DNA of 64,000 bases from Pictodentalium vernedei (lineage: Eukaryota; Mollusca; Scaphopoda; Dentaliida; Dentaliidae). The position numbers were made by a program, and so were the translations under genes. Shown here piece after piece: positions 12,807-22,589 of the stretch (its first letter is position 1; every line of letters starts with the position of its first letter). The stretch is taken from NCBI GenBank assembly GCA_031216915.1, contig CM062294.1, forward strand, positions 387,367,217-387,431,216, in the 5' to 3' direction. The notes under the pieces are model-generated. The model was not told the origin of the DNA. It saw only the letters and a list, made by a program, of their open reading frames with translations, and searched no databases.

Positions 12807-13454
12807 ATGAATGCAAATTACATTGGCGAAGTCCAAGTTCAATGTTATTGAACTGGTTTGGAAGGGTGGGGGAGGAGGGGGGGGGGGGGTCGAAACATGA
12901 CATGTCCTGAATAGCCATGTTAATCTTTTAAAATTTAGTTCAAGTTATATGCTCCACCCAGACTTCAAAGAGTATGGGCTATAAATTCACTGGCAAAGAA
13001 AAATTGAAACATGTGTCTATATATCACTTGGAGAGGTGGAGTGCATTTTTTTTGTGAGCATCGTGTTCACAGTCAGTGATGCCAAATCGAGGACCTGCCG
13101 CCAGCTATCTCAACTCCATACTGTCTTGAATCTGTTTCCTTGCAACACACATAAATGCGAATCTGATAACGCAAAGATGGTTAGCCCATTTCTCCAAACT
13201 TGATTTCAATACAATTCGCTTGACTTAATTATATTCTACGCAGTTCAATGGCAGGACAGTGCTGGAGTGGACTTCAGGTGGTGGTGGTGGTGGAGGGGGG
13301 GGGGGGGCATCACCCAAAGTCCACTCAAAGTTTTTTGAGAGAATTTTTTATCTTGGCTTGAGGGGAATTTTGTTTTAGGTGTAATGTTGGTAAATTTGGC
13401 GAAATGGAAGTAAAAGGCGGTATTCTGACAGCAACATACTTTAGAGCTGGATGC
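12807..13454. other. No gene seen; two G-rich runs
   Basis: G-rich runs lie at about 12866-12889 and 13287-13307, the latter after a short 'ggtggt' microsatellite. No other feature is recognised. Confidence 0.6.
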
Positions 13455-13839
13455 AAAAACGTTACATGGGGGCGCCATGGCTCAGCTGGTAGGGATGCAG
13501 GCTGCAAGCCGAGAGGTACTCTGTTCGAATCCCAGCTGTGGCAACCGGGTTGTGTCCTTGGGCAAGGCACTTCACCCCATTGCCCACGTTGGGGCATGGT
13601 GGCATTGTGTACTAAGGCATACTGCTCCTCGTGGATGGAGCACCTGTCTTCAACCAATGCTAACCCTGCTTGTGTGGAGTTAGTATGTTGTTGAGCTGAG
13701 AGTTGCTTGCCATTGTTCAATGGTTCTCTCCGGGTACTCCAGCTTCCTCCATCCGTAAAACTGGTGTGGTCATGATTAGCCATTGTGCAGAAATATGTGG
13801 CTTTAAACACCAATACCTAACTAACTAAAAACGGTACAT
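13455..13839 (+). mobile_element. tRNA-derived SINE, copy 1, with target-site duplication
   Basis: The body is 13468-13826. The head carries a tRNA-like A box ('tggctcagctggtag') and B box ('gttcgaatccc'), the internal RNA polymerase III promoter of tRNA-derived SINEs. A conserved central part follows ('ttgggcaaggcacttcaccc', 'ctctccgggtactcc'), then a short 'ctaa' repeat tail. Flanking 13-bp direct repeats at 13455-13467 and 13827-13839 differ at one base and mark target-primed insertion. It encodes no protein and would depend on a LINE partner that I do not see in this window. Copies 2 and 3 belong to the same family. Confidence 0.9.
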
Positions 13840-14942
13840 AATTTGGTTCTTTAATCAGAAATCTGTTGAAATCAGTGTTTTGGTCTTCAATCAGAAATCT
13901 GTTGAAATCAGTGTTTTATTGCCGATTGGTGTGGGGATAAACCCCATATATTGGCGATAAACTTTGACTCTACTAAAGAATTTTCCTCAAAAAGGAATTT
14001 TCGGCAGAAAAACATTAAATCATTCACAAGTCTGCTTTCGTGCACAATGTTTCTAAAACTGTTAACAAATTTATCAGTGTGAACTTCAAAATTTTATTTA
14101 GAAAGCCTCAACAGTTATTTCCTGACGTATTTTATTTATTTTACAGAAACGGTCATCACTTTGTGATCGTAAATTTCACTTGGGCCCGAATTTCTTAACA
14201 AACATACCGATGTTGTAGAACGGTTCAGATTTATGTTTTGATCTGTATCCAAATCCATCAAAACACAACTCCTTGCAACAACCTCGAAACCCTCAGGTAA
14301 AAATAGATTATGCTATCCGTTACGTCATTGGTAAACAAACATGTCGGCTGCTGGCGTAAAATGACAACAACGGTGAGCTTTTGAGTGAAATCAGGGGAAA
14401 ATGAAGACCTGCTGATAAGGTAGTAATGCGAAAATTCGCTCCTTCAACTATTCTTTAATTTGAGTGGTTGTTTATAATTGAATAACAAACAGAACAGGAG
14501 ATACGCGATATAGTCTAACTCCAAGTATGTTATGGAAAATACAGTAGTTTTTGAACTCATTCAAGACATTGTTCAAGTTATCACAATAATAAGCTGAAAA
14601 CAGGTAAAAGTTAACTAATTAAGGGTCATAACTCTGTTCAGAATGACCAAATCACACCAGTTTTTTAAAGTCATTCAAAACATTGTTAAGAAAGTCTCAC
14701 ATTCCAAATACTGACCAAATCCATCAATATTTGTTGAAGTTATCACACAAACGAGAAAGGTGACATCTGCCCATCCACTGATCTGCATAATGAATTCAAC
14801 AAAACCTATCCACTGATCTGCATAATAAATTCAATGAACTGAAGGTCCGAGTTTTGTTGAAAAACTCAACCAATAACAACGTAAGTGAACACTGAAAGGG
14901 AAGGGCATAGCTAGAGAGGCTGTATTCCTGCCATTCCCACAC
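13840..14942. other. No recognisable feature
   Basis: AT-rich intronic sequence. A short local duplication ('tcagaaatctgttgaaatca') occurs near 13855 and 13891. Nothing else is supported. Confidence 0.6.
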
Positions 14943-15330
14943 ATCAGTTTTCTTGGTATCAATGCCCTTTCATTGACTTTTCCTTGGGGGTTTCGTCTGA
15001 ATGAAGAAACACTCCTCATGCGCAGACCAGAGGCATTTCATGATTTAGTCACACCAATTTAAAATCTGAATTGAAGGAATGACAGATTTGGAAGATGAGA
15101 TCCCTTTATGTTAAAAAACAATCAGGACAAGAGGGATTGGCACAAGTGATAATGGAAGAATATGAATTTAACCCTTTAACGGTCAAAACTGGCCAATGCT
15201 ATTCACAAAAATTGCCAATTAATTTTCATTATTTTATTCATTTTTGTCTCAAAAACATAGGTTATGACCCCTCAGTGGAACAAGCTCGATGAGCTCATTC
15301 CAATAAGGGGTCATCACCTATGTTTTGGAG
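14943..15330. repeat. Dispersed repeat R1, copy 2, ending in a hairpin
   Basis: Colinear with 9104-9513 and with the same terminal inverted repeat (arms about 15251-15280 and 15298-15328). DIRS copy A1 begins 24 bp after its end, in an A-rich stretch. Confidence 0.7.
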
Positions 15331-15353
15331 ACAAAAAAATGAAAAAAAAAATG

Positions 15354-15630
15354 AAAATTTTTTAGTAAATTTTGTTTCTTAACATACCTACCACAATTGT
15401 TTACAATTGGCTGTAGCGTAATTGCAAGCCCTACTTCGGAACTAACTCAAGCTTTTAGAGAACTTTTCCAAACAAGTTGGAAAAGTAATAGAGTGCAAAA
15501 GCATGAAAAAGATCGAAAAAAGGGTCGAGCGAGACCAGCGCTCGAAATTACAGGCACTCTCTCTGCACACCTCTTGCATTTACCGAGCGCATGCGCAACA
15601 ACCGTGACGTCAATTCTGTATTTCCGCCAA
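15354..15630. repeat. A1 left (3') inverted terminal repeat
   Basis: It starts 'aaaattttttag' and is the inverse of 21667-21929 apart from the outermost ~39 bp, which differ between the two ends as is usual in DIRS elements. The core includes 'acaattgtttacaattggc' and 'gcgcatgcgc'. Confidence 0.9.
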
Positions 15631-15647
15631 TGGGAAGTTTGTGATTT

Positions 15648-15659
15648 AGCGGGGAGGCA
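15648..15659 (-). other. Conserved 'agcggggaggca' block beside the ICR (A1)
   Basis: This 12-nt block lies between the ITR and the ICR and is also found in A2 and in all family B left ends, although the surrounding sequence of the two families is otherwise different. Here 'gaggc' can pair with 'gcctc' just before the ICR. Confidence 0.55.
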
Positions 15660-15696
15660 TTGATATCAAAGATATCCCCAAGGAGGGTGGGCCTCC

Positions 15697-15789
15697 GGTA
15701 AACAATTGTGGTAGGTATGTTAAGAAACAAAATTTACTAAAAAATTTTAATTTCTTTTCAACCTACTCACAATTGTTTACAATTGGCTG
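15697..15789 (-). repeat. A1 internal complementary region (ICR)
   Basis: The first half is the exact complement of the left outer end (15354-15403) and the second half the complement of the right outer end (about 21895-21929), joined head to head. In the DIRS replication model this segment templates closure of the linear cDNA into a circle before YR-mediated integration. Confidence 0.92.
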
Positions 15790-15952
15790 AATAAACAATA
15801 GGAGGAGGTGAATCACATAACCAATACCAACAAGAGTAGCAGAAAGAAAAGCAAGGATGGCAGAGAACAATAACGAAACCTGTAATGAAGATAGAGAGAA
15901 GGCACCTGAAAAGAACAAGGCTAAGTGAAGCACAAACTCAATAAAAACAATT

Positions 15953-17407
15953 TTAACGAGGGTGCACAACAGCCTGAGTAGCAACGAGAGTGCCTAAAGA
16001 ATAAAGGTCCTCCGATTGCTGCTGAAGGTGGCAGAGATAAAAGGAGAAGGTAGAGGCATTCCTCCAGTAAGCCGCATTCATAACATCCCGGAGCGAAACA
16101 GAAATGGAGAACGCCCAGGATGTAGAAATGGCACGAACCTCATGAGCATTGAACCGGTTTGAAACAAGATCCGACGCAGACAAGCGGGAATAAGCCAGCT
16201 TGATTGCAAGACAGATCCACCTGGAAATAGAATGGGAAGAGATAGACTGCCTCTTAGGAATGAGAGACAGAAAGAATCTCTTCCAACCCCTCCGAATGAA
16301 CTGAGTGCGAGTAATGTAAGTCTTGATTGCACGAACAGGACAAAGAAGAGGTCTCCGGCCATCGACAGCAGAGAGAGCCCGAATGCAGATGGGAGGAGGT
16401 ACTGAATCAGGAAGTTGATTCTTAGCCAGAAAAGAGCAATCAGTAGTGAAGGTGACACTGTTAGCCTCATTTCTGAAGAAGGCAGAATCAACAGATAGCG
16501 CATGATACTCACTGACTCGTCGAGCAGAAGCAAACGCTAGGAGAAAAGCTGTGTTATAGGTGAGAAAATGCATATCGGTCTCAGATAAAGGCTCGAATGG
16601 CGCCCCCTCCAAACAATGCAACACCCATGCCAAGTTCCACTTGGGTGTAAGACGCAAAACTCGAGGCCTCTTCAAAGAAAAGTGCCGAATGAGTTTGGAG
16701 AGAAAAAGATTACGACTGATGCACCGCTTTCCCACATAAGAGAAAGTATCAGACAGCATAGACCGAAGGCCCTTAATCGTAATAGGCTGGAGGCCCTTGG
16801 AGTCAAAAAGATATACCAGAAAATCCGCAATTTGAGCGACTGACGGATCACGGTAATCCACATTGTGATCTGCACACCAGCGGCAGAAAACCTTCCACTT
16901 CGCAGCATAAGTCATGCCAGTGGAATGTCGCTGCAATGCAGAAATGCACTCCACTGTTCGTCTCGAAAAACCTCTACGTCGGAGACTGGACCTGATAAAA
17001 GACAGGCGTGAAGGGACATGCTCGCCAGGTTGTTGTGATACTTCCTGGGATGACCCTGGGAAAGAAGATCGCAACATAGAGGTAGACGAATCGGCCGATC
17101 TGCCAACAGAGGCCGCAGCAGATTGATCCACACCCTCTGTGGAGACAGAGGTGCGATCAGAATAATCCTGCAACTGCAAGCACGAATCTTCGCGAATACT
17201 TGAGGAAGAATCGGTGCAGGAGGAAAGGCATAGCCGATCCAACCTGTCCAGTCCAGAGACAGAGCGTCGACTGCAAATGCCAGCGGATCTGGACAAGGGG
17301 AGACAAAGGTCTTTACCTGATGATTCCAGCGAGTAGCGAAAAGGTCGACTTGAGGACGGCCCCACTGCTCGCAAATCGCCTGAAACACCGACCGATGTAG
17401 CATCCAT
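15953..17407 (-). CDS. DIRS tyrosine recombinase (A1), open frame of 484 codons
   Basis: This is the integrase of the element, which recombines the circular cDNA into the genome. The recombinase domain begins around the 'YAAKWKVF' motif and continues to the end. The catalytic set is visible: Arg in 'SARRVSE', H-x-x-R in 'HEVRAIS', Trp in 'AAYW' and the nucleophile Tyr in 'SFYL'. Compared with A2 one serine is missing just before the tyrosine and the following Arg is Cys, which may harm activity. The N-terminal ~110 codons overlap the RNase H/methyltransferase frame, and their Ser-rich composition suggests they are mostly a shadow of that frame. The true start is not assigned. Confidence 0.75.
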   Translation of the reverse strand: MDATSVGVSGDLRAVGPSSSRPFRYSLESSGKDLCLPLSRSAGICSRRSVSGLDRLDRLCLSSCTDSSSSIREDSCLQLQDYSDRTSVSTEGVDQSAAASVGRSADSSTSMLRSSFPGSSQEVSQQPGEHVPSRLSFIRSSLRRRGFSRRTVECISALQRHSTGMTYAAKWKVFCRWCADHNVDYRDPSVAQIADFLVYLFDSKGLQPITIKGLRSMLSDTFSYVGKRCISRNLFLSKLIRHFSLKRPRVLRLTPKWNLAWVLHCLEGAPFEPLSETDMHFLTYNTAFLLAFASARRVSEYHALSVDSAFFRNEANSVTFTTDCSFLAKNQLPDSVPPPICIRALSAVDGRRPLLCPVRAIKTYITRTQFIRRGWKRFFLSLIPKRQSISSHSISRWICLAIKLAYSRLSASDLVSNRFNAHEVRAISTSWAFSISVSLRDVMNAAYWRNASTFSFYLCHLQQQSEDLYSLGTLVATQAVVHPR

Positions 17408-17541
17408 TCGGTTGGAAGGACACTGTCACGTCGGGACAGGGAGTCTGCTAGGACGCTGAGACACCCGGGAATGTGTTGAATGGACACCCGAGCGTTCACA
17501 CCCCGTGCCAACAGAAGAAGATCCCAAAACAGGCGATACAT
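16912..17541 (-). pseudogene. RNase H C-terminus and methyltransferase-like region (A1 fragment)
   Basis: This frame encodes the end of the DIRS RNase H domain ('HIPG...VLADSLSR', supplying the last acidic residue) and the downstream region around 'DLFATRWN' and 'YAFPPAP' that DIRS elements carry and that has been compared with adenine methyltransferases. It is separated from the upstream RNase H part by a nonsense codon (TGG to TGA) at 17648 and a frame change. Relative to A2 the conserved 'GRLN' near the RNase H end reads 'GCLS'. Confidence 0.75.
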
Positions 17542-17647
17542 GGGAATACATGGGAATCGAATGTGTGCCTCCTTGATTCCGTATGTAGGCCACTACTGTC
17601 AAATTGTCCGAAAGAAGTAGGACAAATTGGTCTGACAGATGAGGGAT

Positions 17648-18160
17648 TCAAAGCCGAAAACTCAACAGAAGAGCAAGGAGCTCCTTCTGGTTGATATGAA
17701 GGCCCACCTGCTCGCTGTCCCACTCGTAGTGAGTAGACAGACCGAGAGGATCCAACGTCGCACCCCAGCCCCGATCGCTGGCATCCGCAGTAAGGATGCG
17801 ATCGGCCAAAGGAAGATCTAACGGAACACCCTGTGTCAGCCAGGGAATATCGGCCCAAGGGTCGAGGTGACAAAGCAGAGACCGAGGAATAGTGAGTTCC
17901 AGGTCCAGCGGATCTACATTCGGACGCCAATGATCCAACAGGAAGGTACTTCCGAACCGAAGGTATTTCCGTGACGCCAGATGAATGGGTACATGGAAGT
18001 AGGCATCCTTCAGGTCGATACTGGCAGCAAAGTCGCCCTGATGAACTGAATGTCGACCTGACCGGAAAGTCTCAATACTGAAACGAGGAGCTATAATGTA
18101 CTCTCTCAGGATACTCAGATCGATGACAGGACGAAATTGGCCGTTTTTCTTCGGCACCAA
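17648..18160 (-). pseudogene. Reverse transcriptase/RNase H fragment (A1), catalytic core deleted
   Basis: It starts just after a nonsense codon and contains RT motifs 'FRPVIDLS' and 'SIDLKDAYFHV', then jumps after 'RKYLRFG' to the pre-RNase H region ('WLTQGVPL', 'ADAS'). Compared with family B about 190 residues are missing, including the Y-x-D-D box. The fragment ends at the TGG-to-TGA change at 17648. DNA polymerisation is therefore impossible for this copy. Confidence 0.85.
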
Positions 18161-20024
18161 TTAAAGTCTCGAGTAAAACCCCGGTGAAAGGGTGTTCCTG
18201 ATCATCTCGATCGCCCCTTTGGAGAGGAGATTTTCGATCTCCTGCACCAGAATGTCCCGACGTAGAGAATCGGAAGGGACCCGAGTCAGGAGGGGCACCC
18301 AAGATAAACTGGGGTGCCAATGGAAGGACAGTCGCAGACCGGATTGAATGACGTGGCCCCCGAGAGGAGAAACCACCTCGGGAAGTGACAAAGTCCTGAG
18401 ACTTTCCTGCCTGAGGCTGCCAGCGAGTCTGGCCACGGCGGCGCTCCTTATGTGCAGAAGGAACAGACGGAGCTGAAGTCGCCGATGAGGCAGACGCAGC
18501 AGCATGCTTGGTGGCCCTGGAACGACCACCACCCGCAGCAGCAGGTTGGTCAAACTGTCGCAGCAAAAGCTGCTCCTTCGAATGACGAAGAACTTCGCCA
18601 CGAACAGCTTCCACAGAACCATGGTACAACTGGGGTCCCACCAAAGAGGCAGACCTCAGAACAGCACGTTGCTCAGAAGGAAGGGATGGAGAAGAATCCA
18701 ACACCGCATTCCGGTGTGCCAGCTCCAAATTAGCCGCGTTACAGGCGTGAGCGTGTGTCAAGTTCATAAGAGCCTGTGACAGAATGCGAAAAGGCGCCTG
18801 AGCGTCATCAAACTCCCCTGGTGGAAAATATTCAGCCAGAGCAGCGACAACATGGTCCGCAAGAGATAACATGCCCAGCATCTCTCGGGACAGGCCCACC
18901 ATAGATTCAACTACCGACATCGGAAGAACTGCCAACTTAGGCTTAGTTAACCCGAGGGAAGAAGAATCCTCATCCACAGTAGTCATCACTTGGAAGACTG
19001 GTGGAGAGACGGAATCGTAAACACGAAACCACGATGGAGGCAGAAAGACATCAGCTCTAGAAAAGAAGGAACCCTTGAGGGCCTTAGAACGCATTTTGGC
19101 GTCTAAGCCCTGGAAGGACTCAACAACCTGAGCTGATTGCAGAGGACACAAAGCCCCAGAGCTAGAAGGCTCAACAGGGTTATGGCGCTCCACAGTGGAC
19201 TGCGGACGGACGGTCACAGATGGCTGGTCTGAAGGTTGAACGTCCGGCAATAAGCCGAAGACGAAATCCAAAGCCTCCCCCAAAACTGACGAGGGGGGGT
19301 GGGGGGGTGCATCACCTTCCAGTTCCAGATAATCGTCATCCTTCGTAGCAGAGGAGACGTAGCCTAACTCGGGCTGACCAGCAGAAACCTCCTGGGAAGA
19401 CTGAGCAGTATCCAAGGAGCCAGGCGAGACATCTCGGCAACCAACCAAAGGAGGTTGTGCCGCAGGAGGAACAGGGAGGCCAACTTGAGGGTTGCCAGAA
19501 AGCAACCGGGTGAGCGCCAAAACGGCCTGACGCAGGTCACCCTGAGAATCCATCGCAGCAGCATCGCCCGACGGAGTGTCCTCCCAATGGACCCTTCTGA
19601 TAGAAGAACCCAAATCCTCAGAAGAGACTGACGTCGAACGTCGATCGGCAGACAGAATAGGGATATTGTGAGAAGACACCGGAGGATAGTCCCGATTGTG
19701 ACGTCCAGGGGCCATCACTGACCTCTGCGAAACAGAAGGTCCTGCCTGCAAATCCTCGAAAGAGACCGACGGCGCACGTCGATCAGTAGCTGGACCTAGG
19801 ACACGGTGAGAAGACACTGGAGGATTGTCCCAAGAATGACAGGAACCTGTCATTGGCCTCTGAGCAGCAGACAGCCCCAACTGCCCATCCTCTGAGACCG
19901 ACGGCAAGCATCGAGCGACACCCAGACTCGGAACACAATGAGGAATCACTGGAGAAAGGTTCCGAGAGTGACAGCTAACAGGGGCTGTCACTGACCGCTG
20001 TGAACAGCAGGCCCAGGATGCCAA
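18072..20024 (-). pseudogene. gag C-terminal two thirds (A1), fused to a shadow frame
   Basis: This is DIRS gag, the putative nucleocapsid protein. It has the conserved C-terminal segment seen in both families ('ADHVVAAL' and 'NLEL-x-RR/HR-x-A-x-L'). In A2 gag stops after 'GGFSSRGPR', but here the ~110-bp deletion joins gag directly to the YR-register frame, so the ORF runs on for roughly 95 unrelated codons. The N-terminal third is cut off by the 628-bp duplication. Confidence 0.75.
18161..18622 (-). pseudogene. RT N-terminal fragment (A1)
   Basis: This frame leads into RT ('LLSKGAIEMIRNTLSPGFYSRL') and stops at 18161, where A2 reads Phe. It overlaps the gag C-terminus in a +1 frame, as in A2 and family B, so RT is normally made by frameshifting or internal initiation. 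Compared with A2, about 110 bp upstream of the RT motifs is deleted (junction near 18360). Confidence 0.7.
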
Positions 20025-21267
20025 CGTCCCAACACCATCCTGCTAGGCGGCACACTAGCAGGGGAAGGAGGAACAATAAACGATTCACTCGAGGGACAAG
20101 GAATCGTTGCCGAAGCGACCGACCGGCTCAACCGACTAGGAGCAAACCTAGCCAGATGAGATGGAGCAGACAGCAAACCCACACAGCCCCGCCGCAAGGC
20201 TAGGGGAGGCTGAGAGCACACAGACACACCAGCAGATACAGCCTCGGTCCTCCGAGACTGTAGACCATCCCCAGAGGAGATGAAAGAGCCACCATCAGAC
20301 AGAATAGGATCTGTAGTAACAACTTCCTCAGCAACTGTTGACAGCGTAGGAGGCAGAGCGGAGAGGGTCACCGAGCTGACCTCGGAGAAGCTCTCTACGA
20401 AAACAGACGCCTCAAGAGTGACATCAGAAAACAAAGAGACCACGGTCTCCACGTCAGGTATCACTGAACTAGCACCGTCAACAGTTGCAGAGGAACTCGC
20501 CACAGATGACAGATCAGAATCCTGTGTGACAGAGTCACCACGTGCACCAGCAGAAATGTCTGCTACGGCACGGCTACTCGTACCCCGAGAACGAGGGGTT
20601 CTAGCTCTGGACAGAACCACCTTGTTAACAGAAGCCCAGCCCAGGATGCCAACGTCCCAACACCATCCTGCTAGGCGGCACACTAGCAGGGGAAGGAGGA
20701 ACAATAAACGATTCACTCGAGGGACAAGGAATCGCTGCCGAAGTGACCGACCGGCTCAACCGACTAGGAGCAAACCTAGCCAGATGAGATGGAGCAGACA
20801 GCAAACCCACACAGCCCCGCCGCAAGGCTAGGGGAGGCTGAGAGCACACAGACACACCAGCAGATACAGCCTCGGTCCCCCGAGACTGTAGACCATCCCC
20901 AGAGGAGATGAAAGAGCCACCATCAGACAGAATAGGATCTGTAGTAACAACTTCCTCAGCAACTGTTGACAGCGTAGGAGGCAGAGCGGAGAGGGTCACC
21001 GAGCTGACCTCGGAGAAGCTCTCTACGAAAACAGACACCTCAAGAGTGACATCAGAAAACAAAGAGACCACGGTCTCCACGTCAGGTATCACTGAACTAG
21101 CACCGTCAACAGTTGCAGAGGAACTCGCCACAGATGACAGATCAGAATCCTGTGTGACAGAGTCACCACGTGCACCAGCAGAAATGTCTGCTACGGCACG
21201 GCTACCCTTACCCCGAGAACGAGGGGTTCTAGCTCTGGACAGAACCACCTTGTTAACAGAAGCCCAG
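20011..21267. repeat. 628-bp tandem duplication inside A1 gag
   Basis: Segment 20011-20638 is repeated at 20639-21266 with only a few substitutions (for example 'ggaatcgttgcc' against 'ggaatcgctgcc'). Since 628 is not a multiple of three, the duplication shifts the gag frame. A2 has a single copy, so the event is specific to A1 or its recent source. Confidence 0.93.
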
Positions 21268-21401
21268 AATTTAGAGGACCAAACCCCACAAATACCACAT
21301 GTTTGGGCCTGAGTGCAATTGTTGCAAGTGACACACGTGGAATGAGAGTCGTCCACATACTTCACTTGCAAGCAAGAGGTACAAGGAATAGTCTTTGGCA
21401 T
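20625..21401 (-). pseudogene. gag N-terminus (A1), ends in the duplication
   Basis: The start ATG at 21401 is chosen because it immediately precedes a cysteine cluster shared with family B: Cys7, Cys10, His20, Cys23, Cys26, Cys29, Cys35, Cys38. This C-x2-C-x9-H-x2-C-x2-C-x2-C-x5-C-x2-C pattern is identical in spacing to family B and resembles a two-zinc module. After it comes a long Ser/Thr/Val/Pro-rich low-complexity part. The frame reads into the duplicated unit out of register and stops at 20625. Confidence 0.8.
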
Positions 21402-21666
21402 TATATGAATGAAAATGGAATCAAGCTTCCCACCGACGGAAAACAGCACAAAGGTTGTGTTCACACGTGGGGGAAAAACAAGATAAAGTGTGAAGAAACA
21501 AGCAATAATGATCAAAAATAACATTAATCAAAAACAATTTTGGATAGCTTAATAAAAGGATACAATCTACTTGCACACAATGAAAAGCAGAGCACATATA
21601 ATAAGTTGTTCACGAAGAATAACAGCAAAGTAGCACGAGTCACAAAAATTTCCGACCATGTACAAA

Positions 21667-21929
21667 TGGTGGAAATAAAAGGAATTGACATCACGGTTGT
21701 TGCGCATGCGCTCGGTAAATGCAAGAGGTGTGCAGAGAGAGTACCTGTAATTTAATTGCGAGCGCTGGTCTCGCTCGACCCTTTTTTCGATCTTTTTCGT
21801 GCTTTTGCACTCTATTACTTTTCCAACTTGTTTGGAAAAGTTCTCTAAAAGCTTGAGTTAGTTCCAAAGTAGGGCTTGCACTTACATTACAGCCAATTGT
21901 AAACAATTGTGAGTAGGTTGAAAAGAAAT
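21667..21929. repeat. A1 right (5') inverted terminal repeat
   Basis: Inverse of 15354-15630 in its core and ending in 'ggttgaaaagaaat'. The outermost ~35 bp are complementary to the second half of the ICR. Confidence 0.9.
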
Positions 21930-22589
21930 AGTTATTCACTCAAGAATTTTGTTTGCAAGTGTTGTCTGCTTTTCAGGTTAGGTAAAGGGTTAAAGTTAAC
22001 AACTGAATTTGAAAAAGGTTTGAATACAGAATCCACTTGAATGAATGAGGAGTGTAGTGGATCATTGGTTTGCACAACTTGATGAACTCTTGATTTCAAT
22101 ACTGACTCATGTCAAGCTCATTGTGTCTTTCCACTTTATCACACTTTATCTCCATTTCCAAAGCTGGTTAAGAGTGCTGAGGTATATTTATTTATTTGTG
22201 TTTAATGTCACATACTTCTGCACAATGGCAATTTTAACTGCAACAGGGAGATAAAGTCAAGTTTGGTCAATCATTTTTTCCATGTTGCCCATTTTAGAGT
22301 AATTCTCCCCAAGGGATTGATGACTGGGTCCTATTTTACCAGCATTGCTTCACTCCCCAGAGTTCCTATTGAAGTACTAAGATATGAACCACATTTATCA
22401 CACACTGGCCTTCAACAAGTGCTAATCTTTTATGTGTTGGTTAGAGTGCTGGAGAATATAGTTCTGGTTGTTAAAGCACCCACAACATCCAGCCCCTCCT
22501 TCCCCTCCCCTCCACCAAAACCAGAGGCTCAAGTGATCCTAAAACACTCACCTGGCTCAAGTTGTCAAAAGAGATGAGTGTATCAGTAA
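21930..22589. other. Mostly featureless; SINE 3'-end remnant near 22182-22235
   Basis: The part 22182-22235 resembles the 3' end of the SINE family in minus orientation (compare 'tttaaggtcacatatttatgcac' in copy 3, here 'tttaatgtcacatacttctgcac'). The remainder shows nothing recognisable. Confidence 0.5.

Larger units (their letters stand above)
15354..21929 (-). mobile_element. DIRS family A retrotransposon, copy A1 (degraded)
   Basis: The element is bounded by inverted terminal repeats and has an internal complementary region near its 3' end that contains the complement of both outer ends joined together, the structural signature of DIRS elements. Order on the minus strand is ITR, gag, RT/RNase H, YR, ICR, ITR. 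There is no target-site duplication, as expected for YR integration. Gag is broken by a 628-bp tandem duplication, and RT has lost about 190 residues including its catalytic box and carries two nonsense codons. The YR frame is still open. The copy cannot be autonomous. Confidence 0.93.

Noticed and set aside
13468-13545. A genuine tRNA gene at the head of SINE copy 1 (same question at 30067 and 32561)
   Set aside because: A and B boxes are present, but the sequence continues without an acceptor end into the SINE body and the acceptor stem does not pair.
13477-13683. Open frame inside SINE copy 1
   Set aside because: Lies wholly inside a pol III-type SINE, which is non-coding; the frame is chance.
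20280-20831. Plus-strand frame opposite A1 gag, repeated at 20908-21312
   Set aside because: Shadow of gag duplicated by the 628-bp tandem repeat; Thr/Ser/Glu-rich without a domain.
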